Of a stretch of DNA of 64,000 nt, positions 1 to 10,040 are shown piece after piece. Origin of the DNA: an uncultured Colwellia sp. (GTDB lineage: Bacteria > Pseudomonadota > Gammaproteobacteria > Enterobacterales > Alteromonadaceae); the NCBI GenBank assembly GCA_913058145.1, contig CAJXQM010000002.1, positions 1-64,000 on the forward strand. The letters are read 5' to 3'. A program made the position numbers and the translations under genes. The notes under the pieces are model-generated. The model ran no database searches. It saw nothing but the letters and a program-made list of their open reading frames with translations, and had not been told where the DNA came from. Numbering within the stretch: position 1 is the first letter of the stretch; every line of letters starts with the position of its first letter.

Positions 1-89
1 GAAACTATAAAGTTAAAGATTAGCTAGTTATATGTGCTATTGCCCAGACCTTCACGAAACAGAACATAAAGTTGACATTAAAATTAAAC

Positions 90-114
90 GGCAAATGGCA
101 AATGGCAAATGGCA
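90..114. repeat. 7-bp tandem repeat (GGCAAAT)
   Basis: Three full copies of GGCAAAT followed by a partial GGCA, in the AT-rich gap beyond the stop codon of the PAS-GGDEF-EAL gene. Nothing else is recognisable between 1 and 154. Copy number could vary between strains by slippage. Confidence 0.8.
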
Positions 115-154
115 GGTTGGGATAATGACTACTTACTAAAAGTGCTACAAATAT

Positions 155-1774
155 TTAATGCGATTGCCCTGTAGAAGCATGCAGTAATTCAGGCTCATGA
201 AAATAATATCCTTGAAAGTAATCTACATTCAACGACTTAAGTAATTCAAAGTTTTCTATTGTTTCAACGTACTCAGTAACCACTTTTAAGTTCATAGCCT
301 TACAAAACTGAATGAGTGTTTTTACTATTTCAAATGCTTTTTTATCTTTATGTATATTTTTAATTAACGTTCCATCAATCTTGATAATATCAATAGGCAT
401 ACGCATTAAATATTCAAAATTTGAATAGCCACTACCAAAGTCATCAATAGCAATCTTGCATCCCAAGGTTTTGATTTTATCTAGAAAATTTAAAAGATAA
501 TCACTTTTTAGTTCATAATCTGTTGACTCTACCAGCTCTATAGTTAAATATTCGCCTACATTGTATTGATTTATAACATCAATAATCCAATTTGACATGG
601 TTTTGTCTTTTATGTCATTCATCGTTAAATTAAATGAAAACCTTCTTTGTGTATTTGAAAAATGTTGACAGGATTTTTCAATTATTCTCATTGAGAGCTT
701 TGAATATAACTGGGCTTTTTCAGCATATTTAAGGAAAAAGAAGGGGGAAATATATTCCTTTGTATCTTTATCCAAATAACGCATAAGTACTTCTGTTGAA
801 TATACATCAACATTTGCATTATATATGTTCTGACCAAAAATTTTTATATCATCATATAAAAGAGCGGACTTTAACTTTTTTGACCAATTGATACTGTTTA
901 CTAATTGTTGTTGAATATCAATTTTGTCAGAGTAAATGGTAATTGACTGGTTGTTTTTTATGCTGTTTATTAATGCTTTGTGAGCATCATTATAAATATT
1001 TTCGCATAGACAGTTTAAAGCAATACCAACTGTCATTGTCATGAAGAATTCGTTATCTTGGGTTATGATAAATTTTTTTTCAAATTTATGTTGAATCGCC
1101 TTACAGTAGTCAGTAACATTTTCTGAATCAACTTGCCCTGAAATTAATATGGCAAAAACATCATCATTTAGCCGATAAAAATTATAATTTTCATGTGAGC
1201 TACCTTGTAATTTTTTTGCAATAATGAGTAATATTTCATCATGAGTAGAGCATCCATAAGCTTGTTGAATATCCATTAGTTCATTAACTTTAATTAAAAT
1301 TAACGTGCGTTTTTTAGATTTATTTATATCTGATAATAATTTTGTGGTATTGCTTAATTGCGTAATAGGGTCGGTGTTTTGATTTTTAATAATAAGATTT
1401 TGGTGATATATATCGGTAACATCATGACGGATAGCAATAAACTCTACTATTTTACCATTAATACCAAAAATAGGACAAATAGTACTATTAACATAATATG
1501 ATTCACCTGTTTTATTTTTATTTTTAATAACACCTTTCCAAATATTACCCTTTAAAAGCACAGACCATAATTCTTTAAAAATTGAACGAGGGTTATCAGG
1601 ATGTTTTATTATATTATGATCAGTACCTATTAATTCTTTTGCATCATAACCTGATATTTTACAAAAGTTATCATTCACATACGTGATAATACCATGACAA
1701 TTTGTTTTAGATACAATAGCGCTAGCATCAATCGCATTCTTATACTCATTAAGTAAATTCAAATATTCGTTCAT
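155..1774 (-). CDS. PAS-GGDEF(degenerate)-EAL c-di-GMP phosphodiesterase
   Basis: Predicted cytoplasmic cyclic-di-GMP phosphodiesterase with a sensory PAS domain; no membrane segment is visible. An Aer-like PAS domain occupies about residues 15-120 (GIITYVNDNF, IIKHPDNPR). A GGDEF-like domain at about 135-285 has NDDVF where the GGDEF signature should be, so cyclase activity is unlikely. The EAL domain at about 300-535 keeps the catalytic hallmarks: EVLMR, ELVEST, AIDDFGSGYS, IKIDG and VVTEYVE. The degenerate cyclase domain may act as an allosteric module. The gene is monocistronic, separated by 128 bp from the chemoreceptor gene read in the same direction. Input could be redox or oxygen if the PAS binds a flavin, but that is inference. 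Confidence 0.85.
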   Translation of the reverse strand: MNEYLNLLNEYKNAIDASAIVSKTNCHGIITYVNDNFCKISGYDAKELIGTDHNIIKHPDNPRSIFKELWSVLLKGNIWKGVIKNKNKTGESYYVNSTICPIFGINGKIVEFIAIRHDVTDIYHQNLIIKNQNTDPITQLSNTTKLLSDINKSKKRTLILIKVNELMDIQQAYGCSTHDEILLIIAKKLQGSSHENYNFYRLNDDVFAILISGQVDSENVTDYCKAIQHKFEKKFIITQDNEFFMTMTVGIALNCLCENIYNDAHKALINSIKNNQSITIYSDKIDIQQQLVNSINWSKKLKSALLYDDIKIFGQNIYNANVDVYSTEVLMRYLDKDTKEYISPFFFLKYAEKAQLYSKLSMRIIEKSCQHFSNTQRRFSFNLTMNDIKDKTMSNWIIDVINQYNVGEYLTIELVESTDYELKSDYLLNFLDKIKTLGCKIAIDDFGSGYSNFEYLMRMPIDIIKIDGTLIKNIHKDKKAFEIVKTLIQFCKAMNLKVVTEYVETIENFELLKSLNVDYFQGYYFHEPELLHASTGQSH

Positions 1775-1902
1775 TTAAAATACCCTCAGTTGATTTTTGT
1801 GATATACATTTGTAAATTATACTTTTAAATTATCCGCGTTTTTCAAGGCAGTTATCGGTTATTTACATGGGGGTTGGTATCAAATGTGTAAATATATTTA
1901 AG

Positions 1903-3570
1903 TTAAGTTTTTAGTTTCTCTAAATTGATATTTAGCTTTTTAACACCTTTAAGTACATTTTCATTTTTTAGTGATAATTCTTGAATTTCTGTAAAATTTT
2001 TCTGAAATAATATATTTAACATATCTATATCATTTAAAAGTTGTGTGTTATTTCCCATCATAGATTCATGACTTTCAATATTTTTAATCGTTGTTAAACT
2101 TAATTTTTCGAGGAGAACTACTCCATTATCAATAACTTTGTCAGTTTGAATAGATATATTAGCAAGTTGCTCAACATCTTCAGTTGAAGATTTTAGTTGA
2201 CCAGAAAGTTCATTAATATTATTGACTACGTTCGTAATTGTTGTATCTATTTTATCTATGCTTCCCTTTGTCTTTTCAGCTAGGTTTCGAACTTCCTCAG
2301 CAACAACTGAAAATCCTCGACCCATTTCTCCAGCTCGTGCTGCCTCGATAGCAGCGTTAAGTGCTAATAAATTTGTTTGCCCCGCAATTTCGCTAATGAT
2401 ATTTAAAATACCTTTAATATTTTCAACTTGATCATGTAAAGAGCAAAGTGTTTCAGATATTATTTTTTCTTTTTTAGTTATAACATCAACCTTATCAACT
2501 ACTTTCTGCATATTATTTTTTGAAATATCGAGTTGTTTAGTTGTTTCTTCTTGCTGTGTTAGTGTTATTTTAAAACCTTGATGGGTAGACTCAATTTTTT
2601 CATGTATGCTATGAGCTTGTTCGGCAACACTTTTGGATATTTCACTTTCCCTTTCAACATTATCTTTCATTCTATTTGAAATTACTCTAGATTCTTCGGT
2701 TTCTAATTGATTATTTTGAGAGACGTCTTTAGCTAAGTTGATAACATGTTTAATCGTGAGAATAAATTGATTAAGTGCAACTGCCATTTCACCTGTTTCA
2801 TCACGGTTAGGTATATCAATATATTTATTTAAATTTTCCTGCTCTGTTTGTAAAGTTAATGTTATTTTAGTAATAGCTTGGGATGTTTGTTGAATGACCA
2901 TATAGACATTTAGACAAGCTATTGCTAAAACAACAATTCCCATCCATATATTTTTAACTATTTGATCATTAAACGTCCCATGATCAAGGAGCATTGAAAT
3001 ATTAATAATAACAATTAAAAGTACACCGCCGATAACTGTACCTAGTAGGCCAATAAACATTTTATTCTTAAAAGTTAAAAATGGATATTTAGTCGAAAGG
3101 GGGATTGTTTCTGTCCAGTTTTCAAGAGAATTTATTAGAGTGATAAAATAAGGGATCGATGCAAGAAAAATAACGGGTATAACAATTAATTCTGCATAAA
3201 TCATTTCTTGATTAGATATAAAGGGAAAGTTATACATAGCAACTAAGGGGCCTAAAATACAATAAACAAACTCACCGATGAAAAAATAGTAAGGTATCTT
3301 AGCTATATTTTTTAAAGTTATATTATTGGCTTTATTTTCATTATTACTGTTATTAATAGATGTGTTTAAAGCACTAAAAATATTATTAAAAAATAAAGAT
3401 GCAATAAATGTCGCGATACCCACATAAAAAATCAATTGATAAGAAAATGCTATATGAACAACTTCCTCTGCCGAAAATAATCCTGCATAATAAATTAGAT
3501 ATAACCACACCACAGGTGGTGTAGCAAAAGCAGATAATACAATTAATAACAATTTATTTTTAGTTTTCAT
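1903..3570 (-). CDS. Methyl-accepting chemotaxis protein with six-helix membrane sensor module
   Basis: Chemoreceptor that would signal to CheA/CheW. The C-terminal signalling tip is clear at about residues 400-435 ([16 protein letters not shown] followed by [18 protein letters not shown]), flanked by long coiled-coil arms, with a HAMP-like segment near 225-285. The N-terminal half is unusual. Instead of two helices flanking a periplasmic ligand domain, I count about six hydrophobic segments (roughly residues 7-32, 42-66, 92-115, 125-148, 170-192, 205-225), so sensing may occur within the membrane. The start is preceded by AAGGATTATT, and this Shine-Dalgarno overlaps the stop codon of the upstream flavin monooxygenase gene (8 bp gap), so the two are translationally coupled. 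That links it to the end of the aromatic gene run. Confidence 0.85.
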   Translation of the reverse strand: MKTKNKLLLIVLSAFATPPVVWLYLIYYAGLFSAEEVVHIAFSYQLIFYVGIATFIASLFFNNIFSALNTSINNSNNENKANNITLKNIAKIPYYFFIGEFVYCILGPLVAMYNFPFISNQEMIYAELIVIPVIFLASIPYFITLINSLENWTETIPLSTKYPFLTFKNKMFIGLLGTVIGGVLLIVIINISMLLDHGTFNDQIVKNIWMGIVVLAIACLNVYMVIQQTSQAITKITLTLQTEQENLNKYIDIPNRDETGEMAVALNQFILTIKHVINLAKDVSQNNQLETEESRVISNRMKDNVERESEISKSVAEQAHSIHEKIESTHQGFKITLTQQEETTKQLDISKNNMQKVVDKVDVITKKEKIISETLCSLHDQVENIKGILNIISEIAGQTNLLALNAAIEAARAGEMGRGFSVVAEEVRNLAEKTKGSIDKIDTTITNVVNNINELSGQLKSSTEDVEQLANISIQTDKVIDNGVVLLEKLSLTTIKNIESHESMMGNNTQLLNDIDMLNILFQKNFTEIQELSLKNENVLKGVKKLNINLEKLKT

Positions 3571-3578
3571 AATAATCC

Positions 3579-4595
3579 TTATTGGTTAAAGCTATTCGCT
3601 AATGATTGATAAGTACGTTTTCTATCTTCAAAGCCATAAGTCACATTAACAACCATCACTTCATCAACACCAAAATCATAAGCCAACTCCTGCATTTGTA
3701 ATAAACAATCATCTGCCGTGCCTAATAAATAGGTATTCATGGTTTCATCAAAATATGCTTGATCTGATAAAGATAATGATTTTTTTAATGACAATGCTTG
3801 CTCTGGTGGGAAAAGTGGGTCTCGAACACCGTGACGAAAAGCTTGTACTTTCCAATAAACATGACTAGCCGCTATAAACTCGGCTTCTTCTTTATTATCA
3901 GCAGTAATAGCGGCAACGGCGATCATTGCTTGCGGTTTTTTCATTTGAGCAGAAGAAACAAAAGCACGCTTATAAGCATCAATAATAGAAGAATTACGTT
4001 CATGTGTGCCTATAAATAAAGCCAAAGCAAACCCAGTACCAAGTTGACCTGCCAATTCAGAACTTCCTCCAGATGAGCCTAACATCCAAATATCAGGGCA
4101 AGCTCCGTCAGCAGGCTCAACGTTAACACCTTTATAGGGATGATTTCCTGGCAAGTCTTTCCGTAAATAACCAACAAGCTCTGCACTTTGCTGTGGGTAG
4201 TATTCATGAGAGATAGGCTGACGAGGTGCTGCTAGTGCCGCATGTGCATGACTGTTTCCTCCAGGTGCTCTACCAATACCTAAATCTATACGACCAGGAT
4301 GTAAACTTGCTAACACTCTAAAAGTTTCAGCCACTTTAAAGGGGCTGTAATGGGTTAACATTACCCCGCCCGTACCTGCTTTGATGTCTTTAGTATTGCA
4401 AGCAACATGGGCTGCCATCATTTCAGGGCAAGGAGAAGCATAACCTGGTGTAGCATGATGCTCTGCACACCAATAACGATGGTAACCCGCCTCATCGCAT
4501 AACTTTGCTAACTCAATGGTATCTAGTAACCCCGAAGCCTCACCTTTACCGTCATGTATGGGAGATTGATCTAAAACACTTATTTTTTTTAACAT
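3579..4595 (-). CDS. LLM-class flavin-dependent monooxygenase (luciferase-like, MsnO8-type)
   Basis: Bacterial-luciferase-like TIM-barrel oxidoreductase of about 338 residues, the normal size for the family. Typical elements are the N-terminal [20 protein letters not shown] near residue 42, and [13 protein letters not shown] near 106. These match the MsnO8 subgroup of single-component LLM enzymes, which use F420 or reduced FMN. The substrate cannot be read from the sequence. It lies 17 bp after the class V aminotransferase gene and 8 bp before the chemoreceptor gene, within the accessory block downstream of the toluene monooxygenase genes. Oxidation of a side product of aromatic catabolism is possible but is inference. 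Confidence 0.85.
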   Translation of the reverse strand: MLKKISVLDQSPIHDGKGEASGLLDTIELAKLCDEAGYHRYWCAEHHATPGYASPCPEMMAAHVACNTKDIKAGTGGVMLTHYSPFKVAETFRVLASLHPGRIDLGIGRAPGGNSHAHAALAAPRQPISHEYYPQQSAELVGYLRKDLPGNHPYKGVNVEPADGACPDIWMLGSSGGSSELAGQLGTGFALALFIGTHERNSSIIDAYKRAFVSSAQMKKPQAMIAVAAITADNKEEAEFIAASHVYWKVQAFRHGVRDPLFPPEQALSLKKSLSLSDQAYFDETMNTYLLGTADDCLLQMQELAYDFGVDEVMVVNVTYGFEDRKRTYQSLANSFNQ

Positions 4596-4612
4596 GTTGA
4601 TACTACTTTAAA

Positions 4613-5902
4613 TTAAATTAAAATTTCATCTAATGCATTACATAATCGATGGACTTCATCTAGATTATTAAAATGGGCAAAAGAAACTCTTAATAATCCA
4701 TCATCACCAATTTTTAAAGCGTTAAGACAGCGCCAAGCGTAAAAACTACCACTTTGCACGGCAATATTTTTGTCTGCTAATAGCTTAGCTACCTCTTTTG
4801 GTAATAAAGATGGATGATTTATTTTCAATGAGAAAGTTGGCGAACGTTGGTTTACATCATTATCATTATTGCCAATTAAGGTCAGATTTTTTTGCTTGGC
4901 TAACCAATTCAACCAGCACTCTGACAAGGTAGTTTCATACCTTACAGAAAGTGCCATAACAGCTTTTACCTTTTCGAAAAAACAACACTTATTAGCACTA
5001 AAGTGATGCTGATATAACGCATTAAAATATTCAACTAAACCCAGTAAACTAACAACTTCTTCATGGTTTACTAAACCGGGATTTAACGAAATACGTAAAT
5101 AATTAGGCGAACCCGGCTTTTGATATTGCTGATACAGTGCAGGTAATTGAGAAAAATATTGATTTTCTAATTGATCATGCAATATCCGTTTCACATACAT
5201 TAAGCCTAAATGAGGACCAAAAAGTTTATATAAACTCAATACATAAATATCAACGCCTAAAGCTTTAACATCAATAGCATGATGAGGTGCGTAAGATACC
5301 CCATCAACTAATAGTAAACTGTCATTTTTATGCACCACATCGGCAATTTTTTTAATCGGGTTAACATCACCGACAACATTTGAACTGTGAGTCACACAAA
5401 CTAGCCGTGTTTTAGCTGATAACAAGCATTCCAATTGATCTAATGATAATCGGCCTGTTATTGGGTCAATAGGCCAAAATTTAACAGTTACCCCGAATTC
5501 TTGTAAACGTAACCAAGGGCTAATATTAGATTCGTGATCTTGCTCGGATACAATAATTTCATCACCTTGCTTGAACATTTTTCGCAAAGACATGGCTAAC
5601 ATATACAAGTTCATTGTGGTGCAATGACCAATCACAACCTCATCTTCATCAGCATTAATCATCTCAGCCATTTTTACCGTGGCTAACTCTATATTTTGAG
5701 TACCTTCATGTGACGAAGCATAAACACCATACGGCTGCACTTTCGTTGATACTAAATATTCATCAAGCTTTTTAATAACTTGATGAGGCACATATGTTCC
5801 GCCTGCATTTTCAAAAAAAGCTGTGTCGCTATACTTACCTTTATTCAATGCCGGAAATTGTGAACGTACAAATTCAATATCCCATGGTTTTAACGCTAAC
5901 AT
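4613..5902 (-). CDS. Aminotransferase class V / cysteine-desulfurase-like protein
   Basis: PLP-dependent fold type I enzyme of the class V (NifS/Csd-like) superfamily, 429 residues. The N-terminal NAGGTYVPHQVI and the SLYKLFGPHLGLMY segment, whose lysine is the expected Schiff-base residue, support this. The loop carrying a catalytic cysteine in true desulfurases is not evident. That favours an aminotransferase, lyase or isopenicillin-epimerase-like role over sulfur mobilisation. It sits 15 bp after the SDR gene and 17 bp before the luciferase-like gene, so these are probably co-transcribed. The substrate is unknown. Confidence 0.8.
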   Translation of the reverse strand: MLALKPWDIEFVRSQFPALNKGKYSDTAFFENAGGTYVPHQVIKKLDEYLVSTKVQPYGVYASSHEGTQNIELATVKMAEMINADEDEVVIGHCTTMNLYMLAMSLRKMFKQGDEIIVSEQDHESNISPWLRLQEFGVTVKFWPIDPITGRLSLDQLECLLSAKTRLVCVTHSSNVVGDVNPIKKIADVVHKNDSLLLVDGVSYAPHHAIDVKALGVDIYVLSLYKLFGPHLGLMYVKRILHDQLENQYFSQLPALYQQYQKPGSPNYLRISLNPGLVNHEEVVSLLGLVEYFNALYQHHFSANKCCFFEKVKAVMALSVRYETTLSECWLNWLAKQKNLTLIGNNDNDVNQRSPTFSLKINHPSLLPKEVAKLLADKNIAVQSGSFYAWRCLNALKIGDDGLLRVSFAHFNNLDEVHRLCNALDEILI

Positions 5903-5917
5903 AAAAACCTCAATAGC

Positions 5918-6712
5918 TTAAAAAGCTGATTTAACAACGCCACCATCAACACGAACGGCAGCGCCATTTGTTGCTGAGGCTCCACAGCCACATAAATAAA
6001 CAAGCATATTTGCCACTTCAGAGGGAGCTGCAAAACGTTGAATTAATGAACTAGGACGTATATTGTCAAAAAATTCCTTTTCCATTTCTTCAAAAGTAAT
6101 TCCTTGTTGATCGGCTATTTGCTGCACAAAAGTTTCAACACCTTCTGAACGGCTTGGACCTGGTAATACTGAATTCACGGTAACATTGGTGCCTTTTGTA
6201 CTTTCAGCTAAGCCTCTAGCAAGGGCTATTTGAGCCGTTTTAGTTATACCATAATGGATCATTTCTTGTGGAATTTGTAACGCTGATTCACTCGAAACAA
6301 AGAGTATACGTCCCCAATTATTTTCCTTCATAATCGGTAAATAATGACGAGATAAACGCACTCCGCTCATTACATTGGTTTCAAAAAAACGAAGCCAATC
6401 TTCATCAGGGATGTCTTCAAACTGTTTAGGTTCAAAAATACCCACGTTATTCACTAAAATATCGACAATTGGTAAGTTTTGAATTACTTTGTCACAGCCT
6501 TCTGGGGTACTTAAATCAGCAACGATGCTATAAACTCTAGCATTAGGTACGCGTTGTTCTATTTTAACTTTTGCCAGATTTACTGAGATTTCGCTTCGTC
6601 CATTAACCCAAACAACAGCCCCCTCTTTGGCTAACCCCAGCGCAGTGGCAAAACCTATACCTTTAGTTGAACCACTAATAAATGCTATTTTTTCTTCTAT
6701 ATGTAAATTCAT
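5918..6712 (-). CDS. Short-chain dehydrogenase/reductase
   Basis: Classical NAD(P)-binding SDR. The glycine-rich ISGSTKGIGFATALG is at the N terminus, NNVGIF marks the central strand, and SSES followed by YGITK gives the catalytic Ser-Tyr-Lys set. The C terminus (AVRVDGGVV) is typical of FabG-like members. I place the start at 6712, not at the longer reading from 6742, because AGGACATAAT precedes this ATG with good spacing and the protein then begins directly at the Rossmann fold. That leaves about 22 bp after the dioxygenase gene. The substrate is unknown; oxidation of a dihydrodiol or alcohol intermediate would fit the operon but is not shown. Confidence 0.85.
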   Translation of the reverse strand: MNLHIEEKIAFISGSTKGIGFATALGLAKEGAVVWVNGRSEISVNLAKVKIEQRVPNARVYSIVADLSTPEGCDKVIQNLPIVDILVNNVGIFEPKQFEDIPDEDWLRFFETNVMSGVRLSRHYLPIMKENNWGRILFVSSESALQIPQEMIHYGITKTAQIALARGLAESTKGTNVTVNSVLPGPSRSEGVETFVQQIADQQGITFEEMEKEFFDNIRPSSLIQRFAAPSEVANMLVYLCGCGASATNGAAVRVDGGVVKSAF

Positions 6713-6734
6713 ATTATGTCCTGTGTAGTTTGTT

Positions 6735-7520
6735 TTACTCAAATCGATAACTATGCATGCTTAAATTAGAAAAACGCCAATAATTGGCAAAAGGTGTGAT
6801 TGTGCTATTTTCACTAGCACCTAACGCGATTAAAAAAGGTAAATAGTGCTCAATGCTAGCTAACGCTTTTACTGCATGAATAAAATGATAAGGGTTAGTT
6901 AATACTGAGTGTTCTTTATCCATTACTGCTTGATTAAAATCATTAAAAAACATTGTGGCCCACGTCCGTGGATGAGCATATTTATCTTGCCAATTTAGTA
7001 AATTAAGATTATGTACAATCACGCCACTAGCGATAATTAAAATACCTTGCTCTCGTAGATAAGATAATTTTTTACCCAGTTGGTAATGTGTTTTTAAACT
7101 AAGGTTAGGTGAGACAGAAAGTTGCATAACAGGTATATTTTCATCTGGATACATAACAGATAAAGGTACCCAAGAGCCATGATCTAATCCTCGGTTATGA
7201 TCAATCTCAAGGCAAAGTTTTTCGCCTATATTTTGCGCTAGTTGACACGCGGATGGTGCTCGATATTGAAATTGATGTAGATTTTTTTCAAACCCTGAAA
7301 AGTCATGAATAGTTTTCTGATCAATATTACCACCAATGGTAAATTTATTGGTTTCCCAATGAGCAGAAATAACCAAAATACCCGTAGGAGTTAAAATATT
7401 ACTCACCTGTTCTTTCCATAGAGCTAAAACAGGATCGTTTTGCAAAATAATATTTGGTGCGCCATGCCCGATGAATAACACCGGCATTTTTGTTTTATTT
7501 ATTTGTTTTTTATTATTCAT
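6735..7520 (-). CDS. LigB/DODA-type extradiol dioxygenase (YgiD-like)
   Basis: Class III extradiol ring-cleavage dioxygenase family, related to E. coli YgiD (4,5-DOPA dioxygenase). Visible metal-site elements are LFIGHGAPN at the N terminus, ISAHWE around residue 45, DHGSWVPL near 115 and GVIVHNL near 165, which provide the histidines of the family. The start is set at 7520 because this ATG overlaps the stop of the upstream permease gene as ATGA; longer in-frame starts would sit inside the permease gene. It is unrelated in fold to the catechol 2,3-dioxygenase at 15.3-16.2 kb, so the operon carries two different ring-cleavage families. Its aromatic substrate is unknown. Confidence 0.85.
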   Translation of the reverse strand: MNNKKQINKTKMPVLFIGHGAPNIILQNDPVLALWKEQVSNILTPTGILVISAHWETNKFTIGGNIDQKTIHDFSGFEKNLHQFQYRAPSACQLAQNIGEKLCLEIDHNRGLDHGSWVPLSVMYPDENIPVMQLSVSPNLSLKTHYQLGKKLSYLREQGILIIASGVIVHNLNLLNWQDKYAHPRTWATMFFNDFNQAVMDKEHSVLTNPYHFIHAVKALASIEHYLPFLIALGASENSTITPFANYWRFSNLSMHSYRFE

Positions 7521-8845
7521 ATCATCAATAACCATAACAAAAGGCAGGTAAACATATACATAATGATCACATAACGATAATGCCAAGAAATAATTTGTTT
7601 AAAAGATAGAGAGTAATGATTTGCTACACTAACATTGAGACCTGATAACGGACTGATTATCATGCCTAATGCCCAAGATGATAAATAAATAAGCCCTAAA
7701 ACGTTATGGTTAATATCAAAAGGCGCTAATATAACCCCAGAAACAGATATACTAATAACCGGGTGAAGCCCGAAAACAGATAACAAAATAATAATTAAAA
7801 GTAAAAGTATCGCATGAAGGTATTCAAAATCAACAATGGGTAGTGGCTGATCAAATGTTGTTAGTAATGTAGCAACACTAAAAGATAATAACCCCGCAGA
7901 TAAAAATAAAATGAGTTCACTCGACATCTTAGGTAGTGCATTAATCGTATGACCATTAAATTTTGCTATTGCTTGCTTAGGTTTATACCTGATATTGGTT
8001 ATAATAAGTGTTAAAAAAATAGCTAATGCCGCAATAATTAACACAACTGAAGTATTAGGATAAAGCGCATGAATAACAAAAACACCTAGTACTAGTAAGA
8101 GCGGAATAAAAAAAGATTTGATGCCAACTGGGTACCCCTGAAAATTTTCAATGCCATTGTTATCTACTTTTACGACTTGCCAGTAGGTTACCAGCGCAGC
8201 AACAATAGCAAGAGGAACACCTTGTATAACAAGTTGAAATAGTGATGCATCAGGAGCATAAGTTATTGCAACGCCCATCGCCGCAAAAAAAGGAGACCAA
8301 AATGCTGCTGTTGAAAAAGCTCTAGTTAACAAGACTAATGCGGGTTTAGATAAGTTGTTTTTCTGTTTAATACGCTCGGCAAAAAGAAATAAAGCAGATA
8401 GGTTAATAACAGCCGAAAACAAATGAGCACTTATTAAGGTAGATAAAAAAGATTTTTTTCCTTTAGGTAAAGATAACGTGCTTTCACTCGCTGGCAAAGC
8501 AATAAGTTTCAAGTAACTAACACCTGCCAACAGTGAAATTAAACCTATATTGTAATTAAATAAAGTTAGAAAGTTAAAACTACCATGACGATAAAAAGCA
8601 AATAATAAACAAAAAACGCTAATTACAATCAAAATAGTTGTTTGTAACGCAATCACTTTTGATAACCTTGGTAAAAGAAAAAAAGCCGACAGCCACGCTA
8701 ATACACCGGGAACATAAACAGGGACTATCGTAAAAAACACATGACTAACTGATGATAAAAGCATCAGTAAAATCAACCAACCCGCGCACACATTTACCAA
8801 AGTAAATGTTTTTATTTGTTGTTGATGAATCACGTCTGTTTGCAA
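7517..8845 (-). CDS. Polytopic inner-membrane permease, substrate unknown
   Basis: A 442-residue integral membrane protein with roughly 11-12 hydrophobic helices over its whole length and no soluble domain. Features such as AFSTAAFWSPFFAAMG in mid-protein and SSWALGMIISPLSGLN near the C terminus resemble ion-transporter or short-chain-acid permeases that have two repeated halves, but I do not recognise a specific family. Its stop overlaps the start of the LigB-type dioxygenase gene by 4 bp (ATGA), so the two are translationally coupled. It lies 24 bp after the ketopantoate-reductase homologue. Import of an aromatic or organic-acid substrate, or export of an intermediate, is the simplest guess. 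Confidence 0.7.
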   Translation of the reverse strand: MQTDVIHQQQIKTFTLVNVCAGWLILLMLLSSVSHVFFTIVPVYVPGVLAWLSAFFLLPRLSKVIALQTTILIVISVFCLLFAFYRHGSFNFLTLFNYNIGLISLLAGVSYLKLIALPASESTLSLPKGKKSFLSTLISAHLFSAVINLSALFLFAERIKQKNNLSKPALVLLTRAFSTAAFWSPFFAAMGVAITYAPDASLFQLVIQGVPLAIVAALVTYWQVVKVDNNGIENFQGYPVGIKSFFIPLLLVLGVFVIHALYPNTSVVLIIAALAIFLTLIITNIRYKPKQAIAKFNGHTINALPKMSSELILFLSAGLLSFSVATLLTTFDQPLPIVDFEYLHAILLLLIIILLSVFGLHPVISISVSGVILAPFDINHNVLGLIYLSSWALGMIISPLSGLNVSVANHYSLSFKQIISWHYRYVIIMYMFTCLLLWLLMI

Positions 8846-8869
8846 AATTATTACCTTCTTCCCCTGATA

Positions 8870-9826
8870 TTATTTGTTATTTAATTTATGCATCAGTAAT
8901 GCATACACCATTTCTGTATAAGGAACAGATTGTGATAATTGTTTACTACGTTTAATTACAGCACCGCAAATTTCTTCCAATTCAATCGATTTTCCTTTTT
9001 CAAAATCTACGAGCATAGATGTTTTTATCGGGTCAAAATTTTTGATTAACTGAAACATTTCATCAGCATCATGTAAGGTTAACGTTTCGCCATCAGCAAT
9101 CGCAACGTCTACAACTTCTTTCATTAATTTATAAACAATAGGGCCAAATAACACATGGTGAGAAAGCGTTTTTGTGTCTAAGGAAGTTAATGCTGACAGT
9201 GGATTAACACCATTATTAATAATGAGTTTTCGCCACATTTCGAAACGAATATTATTAACAATTTCAGTAGGTATATCGGCCTCTTTAAATAATAATGACC
9301 ATGTTAACAATTGAGTATTATTACTTGATGTAGATTCAGGCCAATTACCTAAAATTAATTGTGCAATACCTTTAGCCTCAACATGGCCAGGGGAAACTAT
9401 ATGACCACCAATACGTACTGCTAGCCCACCGATAATAGTGCAATCACTTAAGTAGCTGTTCAATATATTTTCATTATCGACTCCATTTTGTAGTGACGCA
9501 ATAATGATTTTTTGTTGATAAGTATTGAGCCAATTTTTAAAATTTTCGGCTATAGAAGCGGTAGTTGTGGCTTTAACACAAAGTAGATATATATCAAAAT
9601 CATTCGGTTGATGTTTGCACATCAGCTCTTCTAGTGAATAAGCGGTAACTTTTTCATGAAAAGAAAAATCAGTATGTGTTAGATGCAAGCCATTAACTTG
9701 CATTGCTTTTAAATGCTCGCCTCGCGCAATAAAAGCCACTTCATGACCTTGTTGCATTAGGCGAGCACCATAATAACAACCTATACCACCAGCACCAATA
9801 ATAGCTATTTTTAGTAACTTTGACAT
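8870..9826 (-). CDS. 2-dehydropantoate 2-reductase family protein (ApbA/PanE-like)
   Basis: NADP-dependent ketopantoate-reductase superfamily. The Rossmann motif is IAIIGAGGIGCYYGARL at the N terminus. The central KATTT and SLQNGVDNE segments and the C-terminal helical domain (MWRKLIINNGVNPLSAL) are typical, and the length of about 318 residues is normal. I chose the ATG at 9826 because the protein then begins at the Rossmann strand; GGAAA lies upstream. Members often reduce or dehydrogenate 2-oxo/2-hydroxy acids other than ketopantoate. Being in a catabolic run suggests a non-biosynthetic role here, as an inference. It follows the last toluene monooxygenase gene by about 214 bp, the largest gap in the run. 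Confidence 0.85.
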   Translation of the reverse strand: MSKLLKIAIIGAGGIGCYYGARLMQQGHEVAFIARGEHLKAMQVNGLHLTHTDFSFHEKVTAYSLEELMCKHQPNDFDIYLLCVKATTTASIAENFKNWLNTYQQKIIIASLQNGVDNENILNSYLSDCTIIGGLAVRIGGHIVSPGHVEAKGIAQLILGNWPESTSSNNTQLLTWSLLFKEADIPTEIVNNIRFEMWRKLIINNGVNPLSALTSLDTKTLSHHVLFGPIVYKLMKEVVDVAIADGETLTLHDADEMFQLIKNFDPIKTSMLVDFEKGKSIELEEICGAVIKRSKQLSQSVPYTEMVYALLMHKLNNK

Positions 9827-9898
9827 ATAAGTTATATTTCCATTGTTTACATTATGATTATTAAACATGTCTATGTAGATCAATCAGGGACAATTCAA

Positions 9899-10020
9899 AA
9901 TTGGTCTAAAACGTCATTCCAGTGGTGTTTTAGGCTGGAATCCAAACTAAAATACAATGGATCTTCGACAGAAAACTTCGATGTATGGCGTTATCAATGA
10001 ACTCCTGAGTAAGGAGCATA
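9899..10020. repeat. Probable dispersed intergenic palindromic repeat
   Basis: The 214-bp gap contains the perfect inverted repeat ATTCCAG (9916-9922) / CTGGAAT (9935-9941), followed by sequence with smaller symmetries, including CTCCT/AGGAG near 10003-10017. The ...CATTCCAG...CTGGAATCC... form is typical of the many-copy intergenic elements seen in marine gammaproteobacterial genomes. It may also act as a partial terminator between the monooxygenase genes and the accessory block. Copy number was not checked. Confidence 0.5.
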
Positions 10021-10040
10021 GGCACGTTATTAATTAACTT

